A stretch of DNA of 64,000 nucleotides from Bacteroidota bacterium (GCA_016183765.1 JACPEA010000001.1:1-64000); one strand, 5' to 3'; shown: positions 9,292-18,413, counted from the first letter of the stretch. Made by a program: numbers and translations. Notes: a model not told the origin generated them from the sequence alone.

Positions 9292-10253
9292 CAGTATGCT
9301 CTGTCGGTTGTGTAACGAACCAGCTCTTCCAGGGCATTGCGTACATCCGATTCGGGGAACTGGTGAAGAACTGCCAGGGCTTCGTCGCGGAAAGCATACA
9401 TTTTTTCTGTGGCATAACGGATACCACCCGACCTGTTTACCTCATCCAGCACAAACTGTACCTTCTGTTTGTCAGTATTGTCGTTCTTGACGATATGGAT
9501 CAGTTTCCGCCTGGTCTCGGGAGTGGTATTATTAAGCGTATAGATCAAAGGAAGGGTCAATTTCTTCTCTTTGATGTCGTTACCGGTGGGTTTGCCCACA
9601 TCCTGCGATCCGTAATCAAAAAGGTCGTCCTTGATCTGGAATGCCATCCCCACTTTTTCGCCGAATAATTTCATCCGGCCCACATCTTCCCCGTTGTTGA
9701 ACGTGGTAGAGGCCCCGGAAGCACAGGCAGAAGCCAGTAAGGACGCGGTTTTTCCCTTGATGATTTCGTAATATATGTCTTCTGTTAAGTTTAGTTTCCT
9801 CGATTTCTCGAACTGCAGCAGTTCGCCTTCGCTCATCAGCCGGAAAGCTTCGGTGAGGATCTCCAGAACCATATGGTCCTTATTATTGAGCGATAACAGC
9901 AGTCCCTTGGCCAGCAGGTAATCACCCACCAGGATGGCGATCTTATTTTTCCAGAGGGCGTTTACGGAGAAAAAACCCCTTCTTTCCATGGAGTCATCCA
10001 CCACATCGTCATGCACCAGCGTGGCCGTATGTACCAGTTCCACCAGGGAGGCCGCCCGGTAACTGCTTTCATTGACAGGCCCGCCCAGCTTGGCGCTCAG
10101 TAATACAAACATGGGCCGCATCTGCTTTCCCTTCCGTTTTACAATATATTGCATAACCCTATCCAGCAGGGCAACCCTGCTTTTCACAGCTTCTTTAAAG
10201 TGTGATTCGAACATACTAAGTTCCTCTGCGATAACCTGTTTTGCTAATTTCAT
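9291..10253 (-). CDS. Polyprenyl (trans-isoprenyl) diphosphate synthase
   Basis: 320 residues from ATG at 10253 (an upstream in-frame ATG would add 13 residues that do not match the family). Both aspartate-rich motifs are present: HDDVVDD (82-87) and KDDLFD (208-213), with RPMF and GK(T) motifs in between. The family condenses isopentenyl diphosphate onto allylic diphosphates; the length and the absence of large residues just before the first motif fit a long-chain enzyme, such as the one supplying the menaquinone side chain. It is the first gene of an operon with recJ, overlapping by one base. Exact product chain length cannot be read from sequence. Confidence 0.9.
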   Translation of the reverse strand: MKLAKQVIAEELSMFESHFKEAVKSRVALLDRVMQYIVKRKGKQMRPMFVLLSAKLGGPVNESSYRAASLVELVHTATLVHDDVVDDSMERRGFFSVNALWKNKIAILVGDYLLAKGLLLSLNNKDHMVLEILTEAFRLMSEGELLQFEKSRKLNLTEDIYYEIIKGKTASLLASACASGASTTFNNGEDVGRMKLFGEKVGMAFQIKDDLFDYGSQDVGKPTGNDIKEKKLTLPLIYTLNNTTPETRRKLIHIVKNDNTDKQKVQFVLDEVNRSGGIRYATEKMYAFRDEALAVLHQFPESDVRNALEELVRYTTDRAY

Positions 10254-10354
10254 GGTTCGAAATATGGTGCAATATAAGATTGATATCAGCAATAAAACCC
10301 CTCGAAGCAGCGTTAATTGAATTGCTGCGGTCTTTACGTAGCATTAATACCTGA

Positions 10355-10362
10355 TAATTTTG
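10355..10362 (+). promoter_or_regulatory. -7 promoter element of the OmpA gene
   Basis: TAATTTTG matches the Bacteroidota -7 consensus TAnnTTTG. A TTTA at 10333-10336 sits 18 bases upstream where the -33 TTTG element is expected. The predicted leader is about 90 bases. Confidence 0.55.
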
Positions 10363-10454
10363 GCCCAAAAATTGCATGAATGAGTCATAATGCATAATTT
10401 CGCTATGTTTCCCCCCAGGAAATGTATTATTCACTTTTACTAATAAATATCTAT

Positions 10455-11984
10455 ATGGCAAGCAAAAAGTACATTTTAGTTGCGTCGCTGATCGTTCTGA
10501 TACAGTCGGTCGGCTTAGCTCAAACAGATTGGGGTTGGGACTGGAAGGACACTTCCAAAATAGCAGTGAAAAATCTGCCCCAACACAATGAGTTTTTAAA
10601 CAATCAATACCCTTACCCGGCTCGCCCGCGCGACCAGTGGGAATTGGGTTTTGGTGCAGGTATCAGCTCCATCAGGGGCGATGTAAACGGTAAAACAGGT
10701 TTTGGTGCTAACATTACCCTGCGTAAGGCACTGAGCCATGTGTTTTCTATCAGAACTGGTCTGACCGGTTTATGGAACTCTGGTTCTCCCAGCGCCTATG
10801 GTATTGCTACAGGACAGGTTGACTACAAAAACAAAACGTACCAGTTGAGTTTTGATGTACTTACCTCATTGAACGCTGCTAGCAATTACAGAGGAAACCC
10901 TAAAACCAATGTTTACCTCGTTACAGGTTACAGCCTGAATGCTGCTGAAGTGTTTTACAAAGGATTACCAGGTGCACAATCTGGTGGTTACAACATTTTC
11001 TACGGTCAGAGATTGCCTAACGGTGTTAACAGCCAAGCCGGAACCATTTCTACCTTTGGTGGTGCTACCTATAATAACAGGCACGCTTACACCCTGTTCC
11101 ATGGTCTGAACCTGGGTGCCGGTATCGCTTTCAAACTGTCTAACAAAGTGAATATCGGCCTTGAGCAGAAATTCACTTTCACCGCTCCCGGATATGATTA
11201 CCTGGATGCCTGGAAAGATGGTAACAGCAATGATTACTATTCATACACCAGCGCAAGGCTGAATATCAACCTGGGTAACAAAGCCAAAAGAGTGGAACCA
11301 CTCTGGTGGATCAACTCCAACAACTTTGTATACAACGAGCTGAACTCACCCAAGCACATGAAAATGCCTAAAGTGGTATTGCCTGATGCTGATGGTGATG
11401 GGGTAACTGACCAGTTCGACCTGGAGCCAAACACTCCGAAAGGTGCACCGGTTGATAGCCATGGTGTTTCTAAAGATACCGATGGTGATGGTGTTCCTGA
11501 TTTCAAAGACAAGGAAGTGCTGACTCCGAAAGCTTGTTTCCCTGTAAACAATGATGGCGTTGGTAGCTGCCCTGAACCAGCATGTTGCAAAGAGATCAAA
11601 GACATGATGGCTAACTGGAAACCTGCTGACAAAGAGTGCGCCATTGGCAACCTGCCCAGCATCCAGTTCAAAGGCAATGCTAAACTGAGCAAAGCTGCAC
11701 AAACTGCACTGGCTTCTGTAGCTGCTAAAGTAAACGCTAACCCTACCTGTAAGATCAAAGTGATCGGATACGGGGCTTCCAGCAAATCTGCACAGCAGAT
11801 GAGTTGGGAAAGAGTAAACGCTGTTATCAAATACCTGGTTGAAAAGCAGGGTGTTTCTGAAAGCAGACTGTTGTTCGTGTATGCACAGGATGGCGATGCC
11901 AATACTGTAGACTTACAGGGAACTACTGAAGAAGGTCCGAATACCGTACCTGCTCCACATCCAAACCTGAGAAGCAAGCAGTAA
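10455..11984 (+). CDS. OmpA family outer membrane protein
   Basis: 509 residues from ATG at 10455; the start is chosen because the signal peptide MASKKYILVASLIVLIQSV...LAQ follows at once. An N-terminal beta-barrel of roughly 300 residues is followed by two thrombospondin type 3-like calcium-binding repeats (DADGDGVTDQFD and DTDGDGVPDFKD) and a C-terminal OmpA peptidoglycan-binding domain (about 395-500, with SIQFKGNAKLS and QQMSWERVNAVIKYL). It anchors the outer membrane to the cell wall. Paired cysteines lie near the domain junction. Codon use is more uniform than in its neighbours and it has a very strong terminator, both of which fit high expression. It is a single-gene unit. Confidence 0.9.
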   Translation: MASKKYILVASLIVLIQSVGLAQTDWGWDWKDTSKIAVKNLPQHNEFLNNQYPYPARPRDQWELGFGAGISSIRGDVNGKTGFGANITLRKALSHVFSIRTGLTGLWNSGSPSAYGIATGQVDYKNKTYQLSFDVLTSLNAASNYRGNPKTNVYLVTGYSLNAAEVFYKGLPGAQSGGYNIFYGQRLPNGVNSQAGTISTFGGATYNNRHAYTLFHGLNLGAGIAFKLSNKVNIGLEQKFTFTAPGYDYLDAWKDGNSNDYYSYTSARLNINLGNKAKRVEPLWWINSNNFVYNELNSPKHMKMPKVVLPDADGDGVTDQFDLEPNTPKGAPVDSHGVSKDTDGDGVPDFKDKEVLTPKACFPVNNDGVGSCPEPACCKEIKDMMANWKPADKECAIGNLPSIQFKGNAKLSKAAQTALASVAAKVNANPTCKIKVIGYGASSKSAQQMSWERVNAVIKYLVEKQGVSESRLLFVYAQDGDANTVDLQGTTEEGPNTVPAPHPNLRSKQ

Positions 11985-12001
11985 TTGCTGGCATTCTATT
12001 G

Positions 12002-12045
12002 ATAGTAAAACGCCCCGCTAAAAAATTAGCGGGGCGTTTTACTAT
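12002..12045 (+). terminator. Strong terminator after the OmpA gene
   Basis: A perfect 20-bp stem (12002-12021 with 12026-12045) closes an AAAA loop, with a GC-rich core GCCCCGC and T-rich flanks on both sides. It can act on both strands, ending the OmpA transcript and the converging HAD transcript. Confidence 0.9.
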
Positions 12046-12046
12046 A

Positions 12047-12104
12047 ATGAGTGGATGAGTGAATGAGTGGATGAGTGAATGGGTTAGGGGGTTAGGAGGT
12101 TGAA
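12047..12104. repeat. Octamer repeat (ATGAGTGG/ATGAGTGA) running into a GTTAGG repeat
   Basis: Four exact octamers, alternating ATGAGTGG and ATGAGTGA, occupy 12047-12078 and are followed by a GGTTAGG-type run to about 12104. The run enters the 3' end of the HAD phosphatase gene and supplies its last codons and stop. The same alternating octamers occur at 48858-48937. Confidence 0.8.
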
Positions 12105-12746
12105 GTGTAATTCGCCGAAATTTTGGAGGGAGGAAAGTTTCAGGTCCGCTGCGCCCCATTTTTCTTCTTTTGCCTGCGAGATATGTGGAATGATCACACA
12201 TTTCATGCGGGCAGATTTGGCGGCTATGAGGCCGTTGAAAGAGTCTTCGAAACAGATACATTCCGTTGGATGACTCTTCAGCTGCTCTGCACAATTCAGG
12301 TATACCTGCGGATGCGGTTTACCGTATGGCAGGCTTTCGGCAGAAGAGGCGGCCTGCAGGTATTGACCGATACCGGTCATTTTAACAACCAGGTCTATCA
12401 GGGCCGGGGGCGAAGAAGTGGCCAGCCCGATCTTAAAGGATTTGCGGGTAAAGAATTCAAAAATATAGGCTACGCCGGGCAGGATAGTGCCTTTTCGCTC
12501 TATTTTATCCAACACATTGTATACGATCTGTTTTTCAGCCCTGGCCAGCTCCGCTTCACCGATATTGAAATAAGAGAACCACCAGTGGACAAACTCTTTG
12601 GTACGCAGGCCTGTCGTGGTTTTGTATTGTTCTTCGGTAAGGGTTACACCATATTGACGGAACACTTCCGCTGCAGCTTCATTCCAGAGGGCTTCACTGT
12701 CGATCAGTAAACCATCGATATCAAAAATCACCGTGTTCAGTTTCAT
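12084..12746 (-). CDS. hxpB: HAD-superfamily sugar phosphatase, HxpB-like
   Basis: 220 residues from ATG at 12746. HAD motif I is FDIDGLLID with nucleophile Asp9 and acid Asp11; motif II is ATSSP; motif III lysine is in YGKPHP; motif IV is FEDSFNG. The cap region contains TTGLRTKEFVHWW, which resembles the hexitol phosphatase / 2-deoxyglucose-6-phosphatase group (HxpB, formerly YniC). It should dephosphorylate small sugar or sugar-alcohol phosphates in the cytosol. Its last residues (NLLTP) and stop codon are encoded within a low-complexity intergenic-type repeat, so the C-terminus may have been extended or replaced. It is divergent from the acyltransferase gene. Confidence 0.8.
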   Translation of the reverse strand: MKLNTVIFDIDGLLIDSEALWNEAAAEVFRQYGVTLTEEQYKTTTGLRTKEFVHWWFSYFNIGEAELARAEKQIVYNVLDKIERKGTILPGVAYIFEFFTRKSFKIGLATSSPPALIDLVVKMTGIGQYLQAASSAESLPYGKPHPQVYLNCAEQLKSHPTECICFEDSFNGLIAAKSARMKCVIIPHISQAKEEKWGAADLKLSSLQNFGELHFNLLTP

Positions 12747-12764
12747 ATACCTTTTTTCAGACCG

Positions 12765-12772
12765 CAAATGTA
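12765..12772 (-). promoter_or_regulatory. -7 promoter element of the HAD phosphatase gene
   Basis: The reverse strand reads TACATTTG, a full match to TAnnTTTG, about 18 bases before the ATG at 12746. Confidence 0.55.
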
Positions 12773-12875
12773 TTATCCGTGTGCTTAGTATAGGGCCTCC
12801 AGGGTCGCTTATTTTTAAACAATCGGTTCGTATATTGGCTAATTCCTTATTTTGCAAAGCTTGCAATACCCCCTT

Positions 12876-13643
12876 ATGAAGATAATGGAACGTCTTAAGT
12901 ACATCAGGATACTTCGGTCATTGGTCTATGGATCAGTGGGGATGATCACCTATCCCGGTCTGGCTATGTTCAATAAGATCCGTATTGAAGGAACAGAGCA
13001 TCTGCGGGAGCTTCCCCGGAAAAATGTTCTTTTTGTAAGTAACCACCAGACCTATTTTGCCGATGTGATCGCTTTCATCCATATTTTCTGTGCCGTAAAA
13101 TGGCGGAAAAAGAACCGATTGGGTATCCCATATTACCTGTTGAACCCATTTACCAATGTATATTTTGTGGCTGCGGAAGAAACCATGAACGGCAGCTGGA
13201 TCAGCCGCTTCTTCAAGCTGGCGGGCGCATTGACCGTAAAAAGGACATGGCGGACCGAAGGCAAGGATATCAGCCGTGAACGGGACGAGTCGGATACCTG
13301 CAAAATTGACCAGGCCCTGCATAAAAGCTGGGTCATCACTTTTCCACAGGGAACCACCAAACCTTTTGCACCCGGTCGGAAGGGCACTGCACATATCATC
13401 AAAAATAACCAACCCGTGGTGGTGCCGGTTGTGATCAATGGTTTCTGGAGGGCATTTACTAAAAAGGGACTGTCTTTCAAAAAAAGAGGATCGCAGTTAT
13501 CCATCCGTTTTAAAGAACCCCTGGTGATCGATTATGGCAAGCCGGTGGAAGAGATACTGGAACAAGTGATGGAAGCAATAGAACAGAGCAAGAACTATAT
13601 GCATCGCAGCAAACACCATATCATGCAGTTGCTGGACAAATAG
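12876..13643 (+). CDS. Lysophospholipid acyltransferase (PlsC-like)
   Basis: 255 residues from ATG at 12876. The glycerolipid acyltransferase core is recognisable: SNHQTYFAD (His57, Asp63) and FPQGTTKPF (156-164), then a basic region with VVPVVINGF. Two deviations stand out: the usual H(X)4D catalytic pair is spaced H(X)5D, and the usual FPEGT has Gln158 for Glu. The family transfers acyl chains to 1-acyl-glycerol-3-phosphate or related acceptors at the inner membrane. The changes may mark a clade with another acceptor. A TATTTTG motif at 12848-12854 resembles the local promoter element shortened by one base. A terminator follows at 13665-13720. Confidence 0.8.
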   Translation: MKIMERLKYIRILRSLVYGSVGMITYPGLAMFNKIRIEGTEHLRELPRKNVLFVSNHQTYFADVIAFIHIFCAVKWRKKNRLGIPYYLLNPFTNVYFVAAEETMNGSWISRFFKLAGALTVKRTWRTEGKDISRERDESDTCKIDQALHKSWVITFPQGTTKPFAPGRKGTAHIIKNNQPVVVPVVINGFWRAFTKKGLSFKKRGSQLSIRFKEPLVIDYGKPVEEILEQVMEAIEQSKNYMHRSKHHIMQLLDK

Positions 13644-13664
13644 CCAGTAGTTGACAGGCAGACG

Positions 13665-13720
13665 AACGCCTTTGTGTTCCCGGGAAAAATATCCCATCAG
13701 AACACAAAGGCGTTTTTATT
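13665..13720 (+). terminator. Terminator between convergent genes
   Basis: A perfect 15-bp stem (13665-13679 with 13700-13714) is followed by TTTTTATT on the plus strand. It ends the acyltransferase transcript and lies next to the convergent thioesterase gene. Confidence 0.85.
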
Positions 13721-13729
13721 GGGGACCGG

Positions 13730-14245
13730 TTAGTCCTTAAAGAAGATGGCTTTCAGCTCACTGGCATCGTGTGGATCCATTTTGCCGGCCAGTACCAGCC
13801 GCAGCTGTCTTCTGCGCATGGCGCCATCGTACAAACGCTGTTCCTCCTCTGTTTGGGGGATCACGGGCGGCACTTTACGGGGTTTCCCGTTAGGATCCAG
13901 GGCCACAAAAGTGAAGAAAGCTTCGTTGCTCTCGTACTTATACTGGTGCAGCAGGTCCTCCCCCCATACGCGTATGTTGATCTCCATGGAGGTATTGAAT
14001 GCCCGGCACACTTTGGCTTCTATGCGTACTACATTCCCCAGTTTGATGGGGTTCTTAAAACTCAGGTTATCTACCGATGCCGTCATGCTCGGGGTATTGC
14101 AATGCCTGCCGGCGGCAATACCCGCGGCGATATCCATCCAGTACATCAAACGGCCCCCCATCAAATTACCAAAAGTATTGGTATCGTTGGGCAGTACCAG
14201 TTCGTTCATGACCACAAAACTCTCGCTTGCTTTCTTGGGTTCCAT
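13730..14245 (-). CDS. Acyl-CoA thioesterase (hotdog fold, YciA/BACH type)
   Basis: 171 residues. The hotdog-fold active-site helix is visible in NTFGNLMGGRLMYWMDIAAGIAA (Asn and Gly-Gly, Asp about residue 37), followed by the beta-strand NLSFKNPIKLGNVVRIEAKV. Such enzymes hydrolyse acyl-CoA esters in the cytosol. The length and motif fit the YciA / brain acyl-CoA hydrolase group. It converges with the acyltransferase gene and lies 34 bases downstream of the dipeptide epimerase gene, but has its own -7 element. Confidence 0.88.
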   Translation of the reverse strand: MEPKKASESFVVMNELVLPNDTNTFGNLMGGRLMYWMDIAAGIAAGRHCNTPSMTASVDNLSFKNPIKLGNVVRIEAKVCRAFNTSMEINIRVWGEDLLHQYKYESNEAFFTFVALDPNGKPRKVPPVIPQTEEEQRLYDGAMRRRQLRLVLAGKMDPHDASELKAIFFKD

Positions 14246-14259
14246 TGATTCAGTTTGGA

Positions 14260-14267
14260 CAAAGATA
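14260..14267 (-). promoter_or_regulatory. -7 promoter element of the thioesterase gene
   Basis: The reverse strand reads TATCTTTG, 14 bases before the ATG at 14245. It is a full TAnnTTTG match in the short gap after the epimerase gene. Confidence 0.55.
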
Positions 14268-14279
14268 CATTCGCAAACC

Positions 14280-15377
14280 TCAAATAACCACCTGTTCCAG
14301 TTTTTGGAGATAAGCAGGGTCTACATCGGCACCAATACCAATGGCATCGGGTAAATGTAGTTGCATACCCTGGTAGGTTACTCCACCGGTAACGGGATCA
14401 GCCAGGTGCCCAAGCAGGCAGGTATCAAGATCGTAGAATTTGATATTGTCCTTAGCCATGGCAAAATGCACTTTGGCAGTTAATGCCACCCTGCTTTCGA
14501 GCATACCTCCCATCATACAGGGGATCTGGTTCTTTTCAGCCACATCATTGATCTTGATGGCTTCGTGTATACCCCCGCTTTTGGCAAATTTGATATTGAT
14601 ATAGGCGCAGGCTTTATGGCGGATCATCCGCTCTGCATCGTGATGGGTGAACACGCTTTCATCTGCCATGATGGGGATGGGAGATATGCTGCATAGTTCC
14701 GGTAACAGTTCATCATTCCAGCGGCGCATAGGTTGCTCGCAGAACTGGATATCAAACGCTCCCAAAGCGGTAAGCGCTTTAACAGCTCCTTCATAACTCC
14801 AGCCCTGGTTGGCATCAATGCGCAGCCGGATATCGTAGCCAATCGCTTTCCTGATCTGTCGTATGCGCTCAATATCATCTTCGGGCTTTTTGCCAAGTTT
14901 CACCTTGATGATCTTCACGTTCTTCTCCCGGAAGGTTACGGCTGTGGCCGCCATCTCTTCCGCTGTGCCAATGCCGATGGTGAGATCGCTTTCGATCATT
15001 TTTTTCTGCCCGCCCAGGTATTGGTACAGGGGCTGGTTGGCGGCTTTGGCGGCAATATCGTAGAGAGCCAGGTCAAAAGCGCTTTTGGCAGTGAAATTAC
15101 CGGCTGTCAGCAGGTCCAGCTCTTCCATCCTGGCGGTGATATCGGCAGCATCCTTATGTTTCCACTGGGTGGCGAAGTCTTTGGCCATTTCATAACAGGT
15201 AGCCTGCGTTTCGCCAACGATCATGGGAAAGGCGGAACATTCTCCCACACCGATGATGCCTTCGCTGGTATGGATCCTTACCAATAGGTTCTGTGCATTG
15301 GCCATAGTACCGGTAGCGATCGTAAAAGGCACCATGGGGATCGTGTATCTGTAGATCTCCGTTTTTGTGATAGTCAT
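14280..15377 (-). CDS. Dipeptide epimerase (L-Ala-D/L-Glu epimerase type, enolase superfamily)
   Basis: 365 residues from ATG at 15377. The enolase-superfamily acid/base set is complete: KVK (Lys158, Lys160), Asp188 in RIDANQGW, Glu214 in CEQP, Asp239 in MADES and Lys263 in NIKFAKSGG. The arrangement matches muconate-lactonizing-type dipeptide epimerases such as L-Ala-D/L-Glu epimerase, which convert cell-wall-derived dipeptides in peptidoglycan recycling. Closely related members have other dipeptide preferences, so the exact substrate is not certain. It is cytosolic, and no transporter is adjacent. Confidence 0.85.
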   Translation of the reverse strand: MTITKTEIYRYTIPMVPFTIATGTMANAQNLLVRIHTSEGIIGVGECSAFPMIVGETQATCYEMAKDFATQWKHKDAADITARMEELDLLTAGNFTAKSAFDLALYDIAAKAANQPLYQYLGGQKKMIESDLTIGIGTAEEMAATAVTFREKNVKIIKVKLGKKPEDDIERIRQIRKAIGYDIRLRIDANQGWSYEGAVKALTALGAFDIQFCEQPMRRWNDELLPELCSISPIPIMADESVFTHHDAERMIRHKACAYINIKFAKSGGIHEAIKINDVAEKNQIPCMMGGMLESRVALTAKVHFAMAKDNIKFYDLDTCLLGHLADPVTGGVTYQGMQLHLPDAIGIGADVDPAYLQKLEQVVI

Positions 15378-15773
15378 ACACAAATTTCCGTTTTTATCAC
15401 CAATACTGTCGTATCCGGATGCGTTTCTTTTCTGAAATTGTCATTGCCGGGCAGACGGGAGTCCCTGTTTTGATACGGATACCTGATTGCAGAATGACCA
15501 TGCAGCGATAGCAGCTACTATCGGGTCTTTGATAGGTTATGGCTGACTTTCTGATTCCCCTCAATTTTGCTTTAGTGGACACCGGGTCGGGGAGAAGTAG
15601 TATAAAAGGGAAAGCCAACCTGTGGTGGCAAGGCTGTTGAAAAGGGGATCAGGACAGGTCCGGTCATGGCCGGAAAACGGGAAGTTTTTTCGAAAATAAA
15701 TGGAACTTTTTCCGAAAACCTTTTTTCCTTAACGCTGGCATACCGATATTCGCATCACGAACATTTGTTAGTA
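15378..15773. other. 396-base gap between divergent genes, no gene seen
   Basis: The region between the epimerase and proline dehydrogenase starts has short open frames on both strands, none with codon use or motifs of a real gene. A possible weak hairpin is GATAG / CTATC around 15507-15522. No full TAnnTTTG element was found for either flanking gene, so their promoters are unresolved. Confidence 0.4.
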
Positions 15774-16961
15774 ATGAATATTTCCTTCGACAACACTGAA
15801 AATGCATTTGCCTACAAGTCCGACTCGGAACTGAAGGCTGCGGGTTTCCTGTTCAAGACCATGGAATTTCCCTGGTTTGTACAGGTAGGTACACGTTTAA
15901 CCCCGTTTATCATGAAGACCGGTTTACCGGTACACGGCATCATCCGGAAAACCATTTTCAAACAGTTTGTCGGGGGCGAAACCCTTGAAGAAACCGCTGC
16001 TGTGGGTGCGGTGTTGGGAAAATATGGTGTACAGGTGATCTTGGATTATGGTGTGGAGGGCAAGGAAGGCGAAGACAATTATGACCGTGCTACCGATGAA
16101 TTTATCCGTGTGATCAATTATGCGGCTACGCAGCATAATATCCCTTTTATCAGTATCAAGGTTACCGGCCTGGCACGTTTCGGGCTGTTGCAAACCCTGG
16201 ATGAAGCGCCCCGCCTGCGCAGTGGTATTCATGATCATGAAGCAGAGATCGCTGAGTGGGACAGGGTTCGTGAACGCATGTACATCATCTGTGAAGCAGC
16301 TGCGGAAAAGAATATTGGCGTACTGATTGATGCGGAAGAGAGCTGGATACAGGACCCGGTGGACAGGCTTACCATTGAAATGATGGGCATCTTCAATAAA
16401 GAAAAAGTGATCGTATATAACACGATCCAGTTATACCGTCATGACCGCTTGAATTTCCTCAAGCTATCGCATAAGATAGCGCAGCAGCAAGGGTTCAGGC
16501 TGGGGATGAAACTGGTGCGGGGGGCTTATATGGAAAAAGAAAGGGAACGTGCCCGGGATAACGGGTATGCAAGTCCTATCCAACCCGACAAGGTATCCAC
16601 AGACAGGGATTACGATGAATCAGTAAGGTACTGTATTGATAATGTTGAGGATATCTCTGTGATCGTCGCATCGCATAACGATGAGAGCAACCTGTTTACA
16701 GCCAGGCTGATGGAAGAGAAGGGGTTGCCCCATAACCATCCGCATGTGCATTTTTCCCAGTTGTATGGCATGAGCGACAATATCACTTTCAACCTGGCCA
16801 AAGAGGGCTTTAATGTGAGCAAGTACCTGCCTTTTGGCCCGATCAGGGATGTGATCCCCTACCTGATGCGCAGGGCGCAGGAGAACAGCAGTGTAAGCGG
16901 CCAGACGGGTCGCGAACTTTCGCTGATCCACCAGGAGCTGAAGCGCAGGAAACGGGCATAG
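15774..16961 (+). CDS. Proline dehydrogenase (monofunctional)
   Basis: 395 residues from ATG at 15774 (an open frame extends 36 codons upstream, but it lacks family similarity). The FAD-binding TIM barrel of the PutA/PRODH family is recognised from [25 protein letters not shown] and VASHNDES, plus the C-terminal arginine-rich helix RRAQENSS before GRELSLI. It oxidises L-proline to pyrroline-5-carboxylate with electrons passed to the quinone pool. The protein has no aldehyde dehydrogenase domain, so the second step must be encoded elsewhere. The length fits the eukaryote-like short PRODH found in Bacteroidota. No partner gene is adjacent. Confidence 0.92.
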   Translation: MNISFDNTENAFAYKSDSELKAAGFLFKTMEFPWFVQVGTRLTPFIMKTGLPVHGIIRKTIFKQFVGGETLEETAAVGAVLGKYGVQVILDYGVEGKEGEDNYDRATDEFIRVINYAATQHNIPFISIKVTGLARFGLLQTLDEAPRLRSGIHDHEAEIAEWDRVRERMYIICEAAAEKNIGVLIDAEESWIQDPVDRLTIEMMGIFNKEKVIVYNTIQLYRHDRLNFLKLSHKIAQQQGFRLGMKLVRGAYMEKERERARDNGYASPIQPDKVSTDRDYDESVRYCIDNVEDISVIVASHNDESNLFTARLMEEKGLPHNHPHVHFSQLYGMSDNITFNLAKEGFNVSKYLPFGPIRDVIPYLMRRAQENSSVSGQTGRELSLIHQELKRRKRA

Positions 16962-17032
16962 AATTCACAGATTCTCCCCAGCCTGGCGCTACAGTCTTTC
17001 CTACATCCTTTTTCGGGTGTATTTTGCAGCTT

Positions 17033-17827
17033 ATGCAGCAATACCAGGATTTACTCAGGCATATTATAGAAAAGGGCAGCCAGAAGACCGATCGTACCGG
17101 TACCGGCACCATCAGTTGTTTTGGTTACCAGATGCGGTTCGATCTGCAAAAAGGTTTCCCGATGGTGACCACAAAAAAGCTGCACCTGAAAAGTATCATT
17201 TATGAATTACTCTGGTTTCTGCAGGGCGATACCAACATCAAATACCTCAACGATCACAAAGTAACCATCTGGGATGAATGGGCGGATGCCGACGGGAACC
17301 TGGGGCCTGTGTATGGAAAACAATGGCGCAGCTGGCAGGGGGCCGATGGGGTTGTGATTGACCAGGTTACGGATCTCATCAGCCAGATCAAAAAAACACC
17401 GGACAGCAGAAGACTGATCATAAGCGCCTGGAATGTGGCAGAACTGCCCAAAATGGCATTGATGCCCTGTCATACCCTGTTCCAGTTTTATGTGGCCGAT
17501 GGTAAACTCAGTTGCCAGCTGTACCAGCGCAGTGCAGACGTATTCCTGGGCGTTCCGTTTAACATTGCTTCCTATGCGTTGCTGACAATGATGGTGGCGC
17601 AGGTCTGTGGGCTGGAATATGGCGATTTTGTACATAGTTTTGGTGATGTGCATTTGTACAACAATCACATAGAACAGGCAAAACTGCAACTTACCCGCGA
17701 GCCCTATCCATTACCCACCCTGAAGATCAATCCGGAAGTAAAAGATATTTTTGGTTTCCGGTTCGAAGATTTTACGCTGGAAAATTACCAGCACCATGCA
17801 CCTATCAAGGCGCCGGTTGCCGTATAA
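17033..17827 (+). CDS. thyA: Thymidylate synthase
   Basis: 264 residues from ATG at 17033, exactly the length of E. coli ThyA. The catalytic cysteine is Cys146 in [30 protein letters not shown] supplies the dUMP and folate contacts, and DRTGTGT lies near the start. It makes dTMP from dUMP with methylene-tetrahydrofolate, giving dihydrofolate. The dihydrofolate reductase gene follows 79 bases later, which links production and recycling of dihydrofolate. A TATTTTG motif lies 7 bases before the start (17020-17026), similar to the local promoter element but one base shorter. Confidence 0.97.
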   Translation: MQQYQDLLRHIIEKGSQKTDRTGTGTISCFGYQMRFDLQKGFPMVTTKKLHLKSIIYELLWFLQGDTNIKYLNDHKVTIWDEWADADGNLGPVYGKQWRSWQGADGVVIDQVTDLISQIKKTPDSRRLIISAWNVAELPKMALMPCHTLFQFYVADGKLSCQLYQRSADVFLGVPFNIASYALLTMMVAQVCGLEYGDFVHSFGDVHLYNNHIEQAKLQLTREPYPLPTLKINPEVKDIFGFRFEDFTLENYQHHAPIKAPVAV

Positions 17828-17855
17828 TGGCCCGGCCCGCTAAGTTGAAATAGCA

Positions 17856-17863
17856 TAGTTTTG
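17856..17863 (+). promoter_or_regulatory. -7 promoter element upstream of folA
   Basis: TAGTTTTG, a full TAnnTTTG match in the thyA-folA gap, about 43 bases before the folA ATG. It suggests folA can be transcribed separately from thyA. Confidence 0.45.
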
Positions 17864-17906
17864 CTTTTCAAGTCACAATAAATTTAAATACCCCCGGGGG
17901 CGTGGT

Positions 17907-18404
17907 ATGGTGGTTTCGTTGGTAGTAGCTGCAGCAAAAAACAATGCCATAGGTAAAGACAATCGCTTGCTCTGGTCACTACCGAACGACATGAAATTCT
18001 TTAAGAGTACAACCTGGGCCATGCCTGTATTGATGGGACGTAAGACCTATGAATCATTGGGAAAACCCCTGCAGGGCCGATTGAACATCGTAATTACCCG
18101 GCAGCATCACTGGCAACCCGAAGGAATCATCGTGGTACATTCACTCGCAGAAGCCATAGAGGCCGCAAAAAAAGCACATTACAAAGAAGTGTTTGTCATA
18201 GGCGGTGGAGAAATTTACAAAGAAGCATTGCCCATTGCCAGCAAAATCTATCTTACCCGGGTGGATACAACGCCTGCGGCCGATACTTTTTTTCCCGATA
18301 TCGATCCTGAACAGTGGCAGCTTAGCTCAGAACAGCCATTTAAGCCCGATGCCAAACACGCTTTTGCCTATCATTTCCAGGTATGGGAAAAAATTAAAGC
18401 ATAA
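17907..18404 (+). CDS. folA: Dihydrofolate reductase
   Basis: 165 residues. The chromosomal DHFR pattern is complete: the N-terminal strand VSLVVAAAKNNAIGKDN, WSLPNDMKFFK with the catalytic Asp28, the NADPH loop MGRKTYESLGKPL, and VIGGGEIYKEAL. It reduces dihydrofolate to tetrahydrofolate with NADPH and sits next to thyA, its main source of substrate. Start at ATG 17907 follows a G-rich stretch (perfect palindrome CCCCCGGGGG at 17892-17901). The following membrane protein gene begins 10 bases after the stop, suggesting one operon. Confidence 0.96.
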   Translation: MVVSLVVAAAKNNAIGKDNRLLWSLPNDMKFFKSTTWAMPVLMGRKTYESLGKPLQGRLNIVITRQHHWQPEGIIVVHSLAEAIEAAKKAHYKEVFVIGGGEIYKEALPIASKIYLTRVDTTPAADTFFPDIDPEQWQLSSEQPFKPDAKHAFAYHFQVWEKIKA

Positions 18405-18413
18405 ACAGGGCAT

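Noticed and set aside
11237..11977. Long open frame (about 246 codons) on the reverse strand inside the OmpA gene
   Set aside because: It is the shadow of a highly expressed gene with skewed codon use; it has no signal, domain or start context.
15397..15618. 73-codon frame in the gap between the epimerase and proline dehydrogenase genes
   Set aside because: No start context, promoter, domain or codon bias; it ends in basic, proline-rich sequence typical of random frames.
17892..17901. Perfect palindrome CCCCCGGGGG in front of folA
   Set aside because: Ten bases of only C and G, five bases before the ATG; it is more likely coincidence or part of a G-rich start region than an operator.
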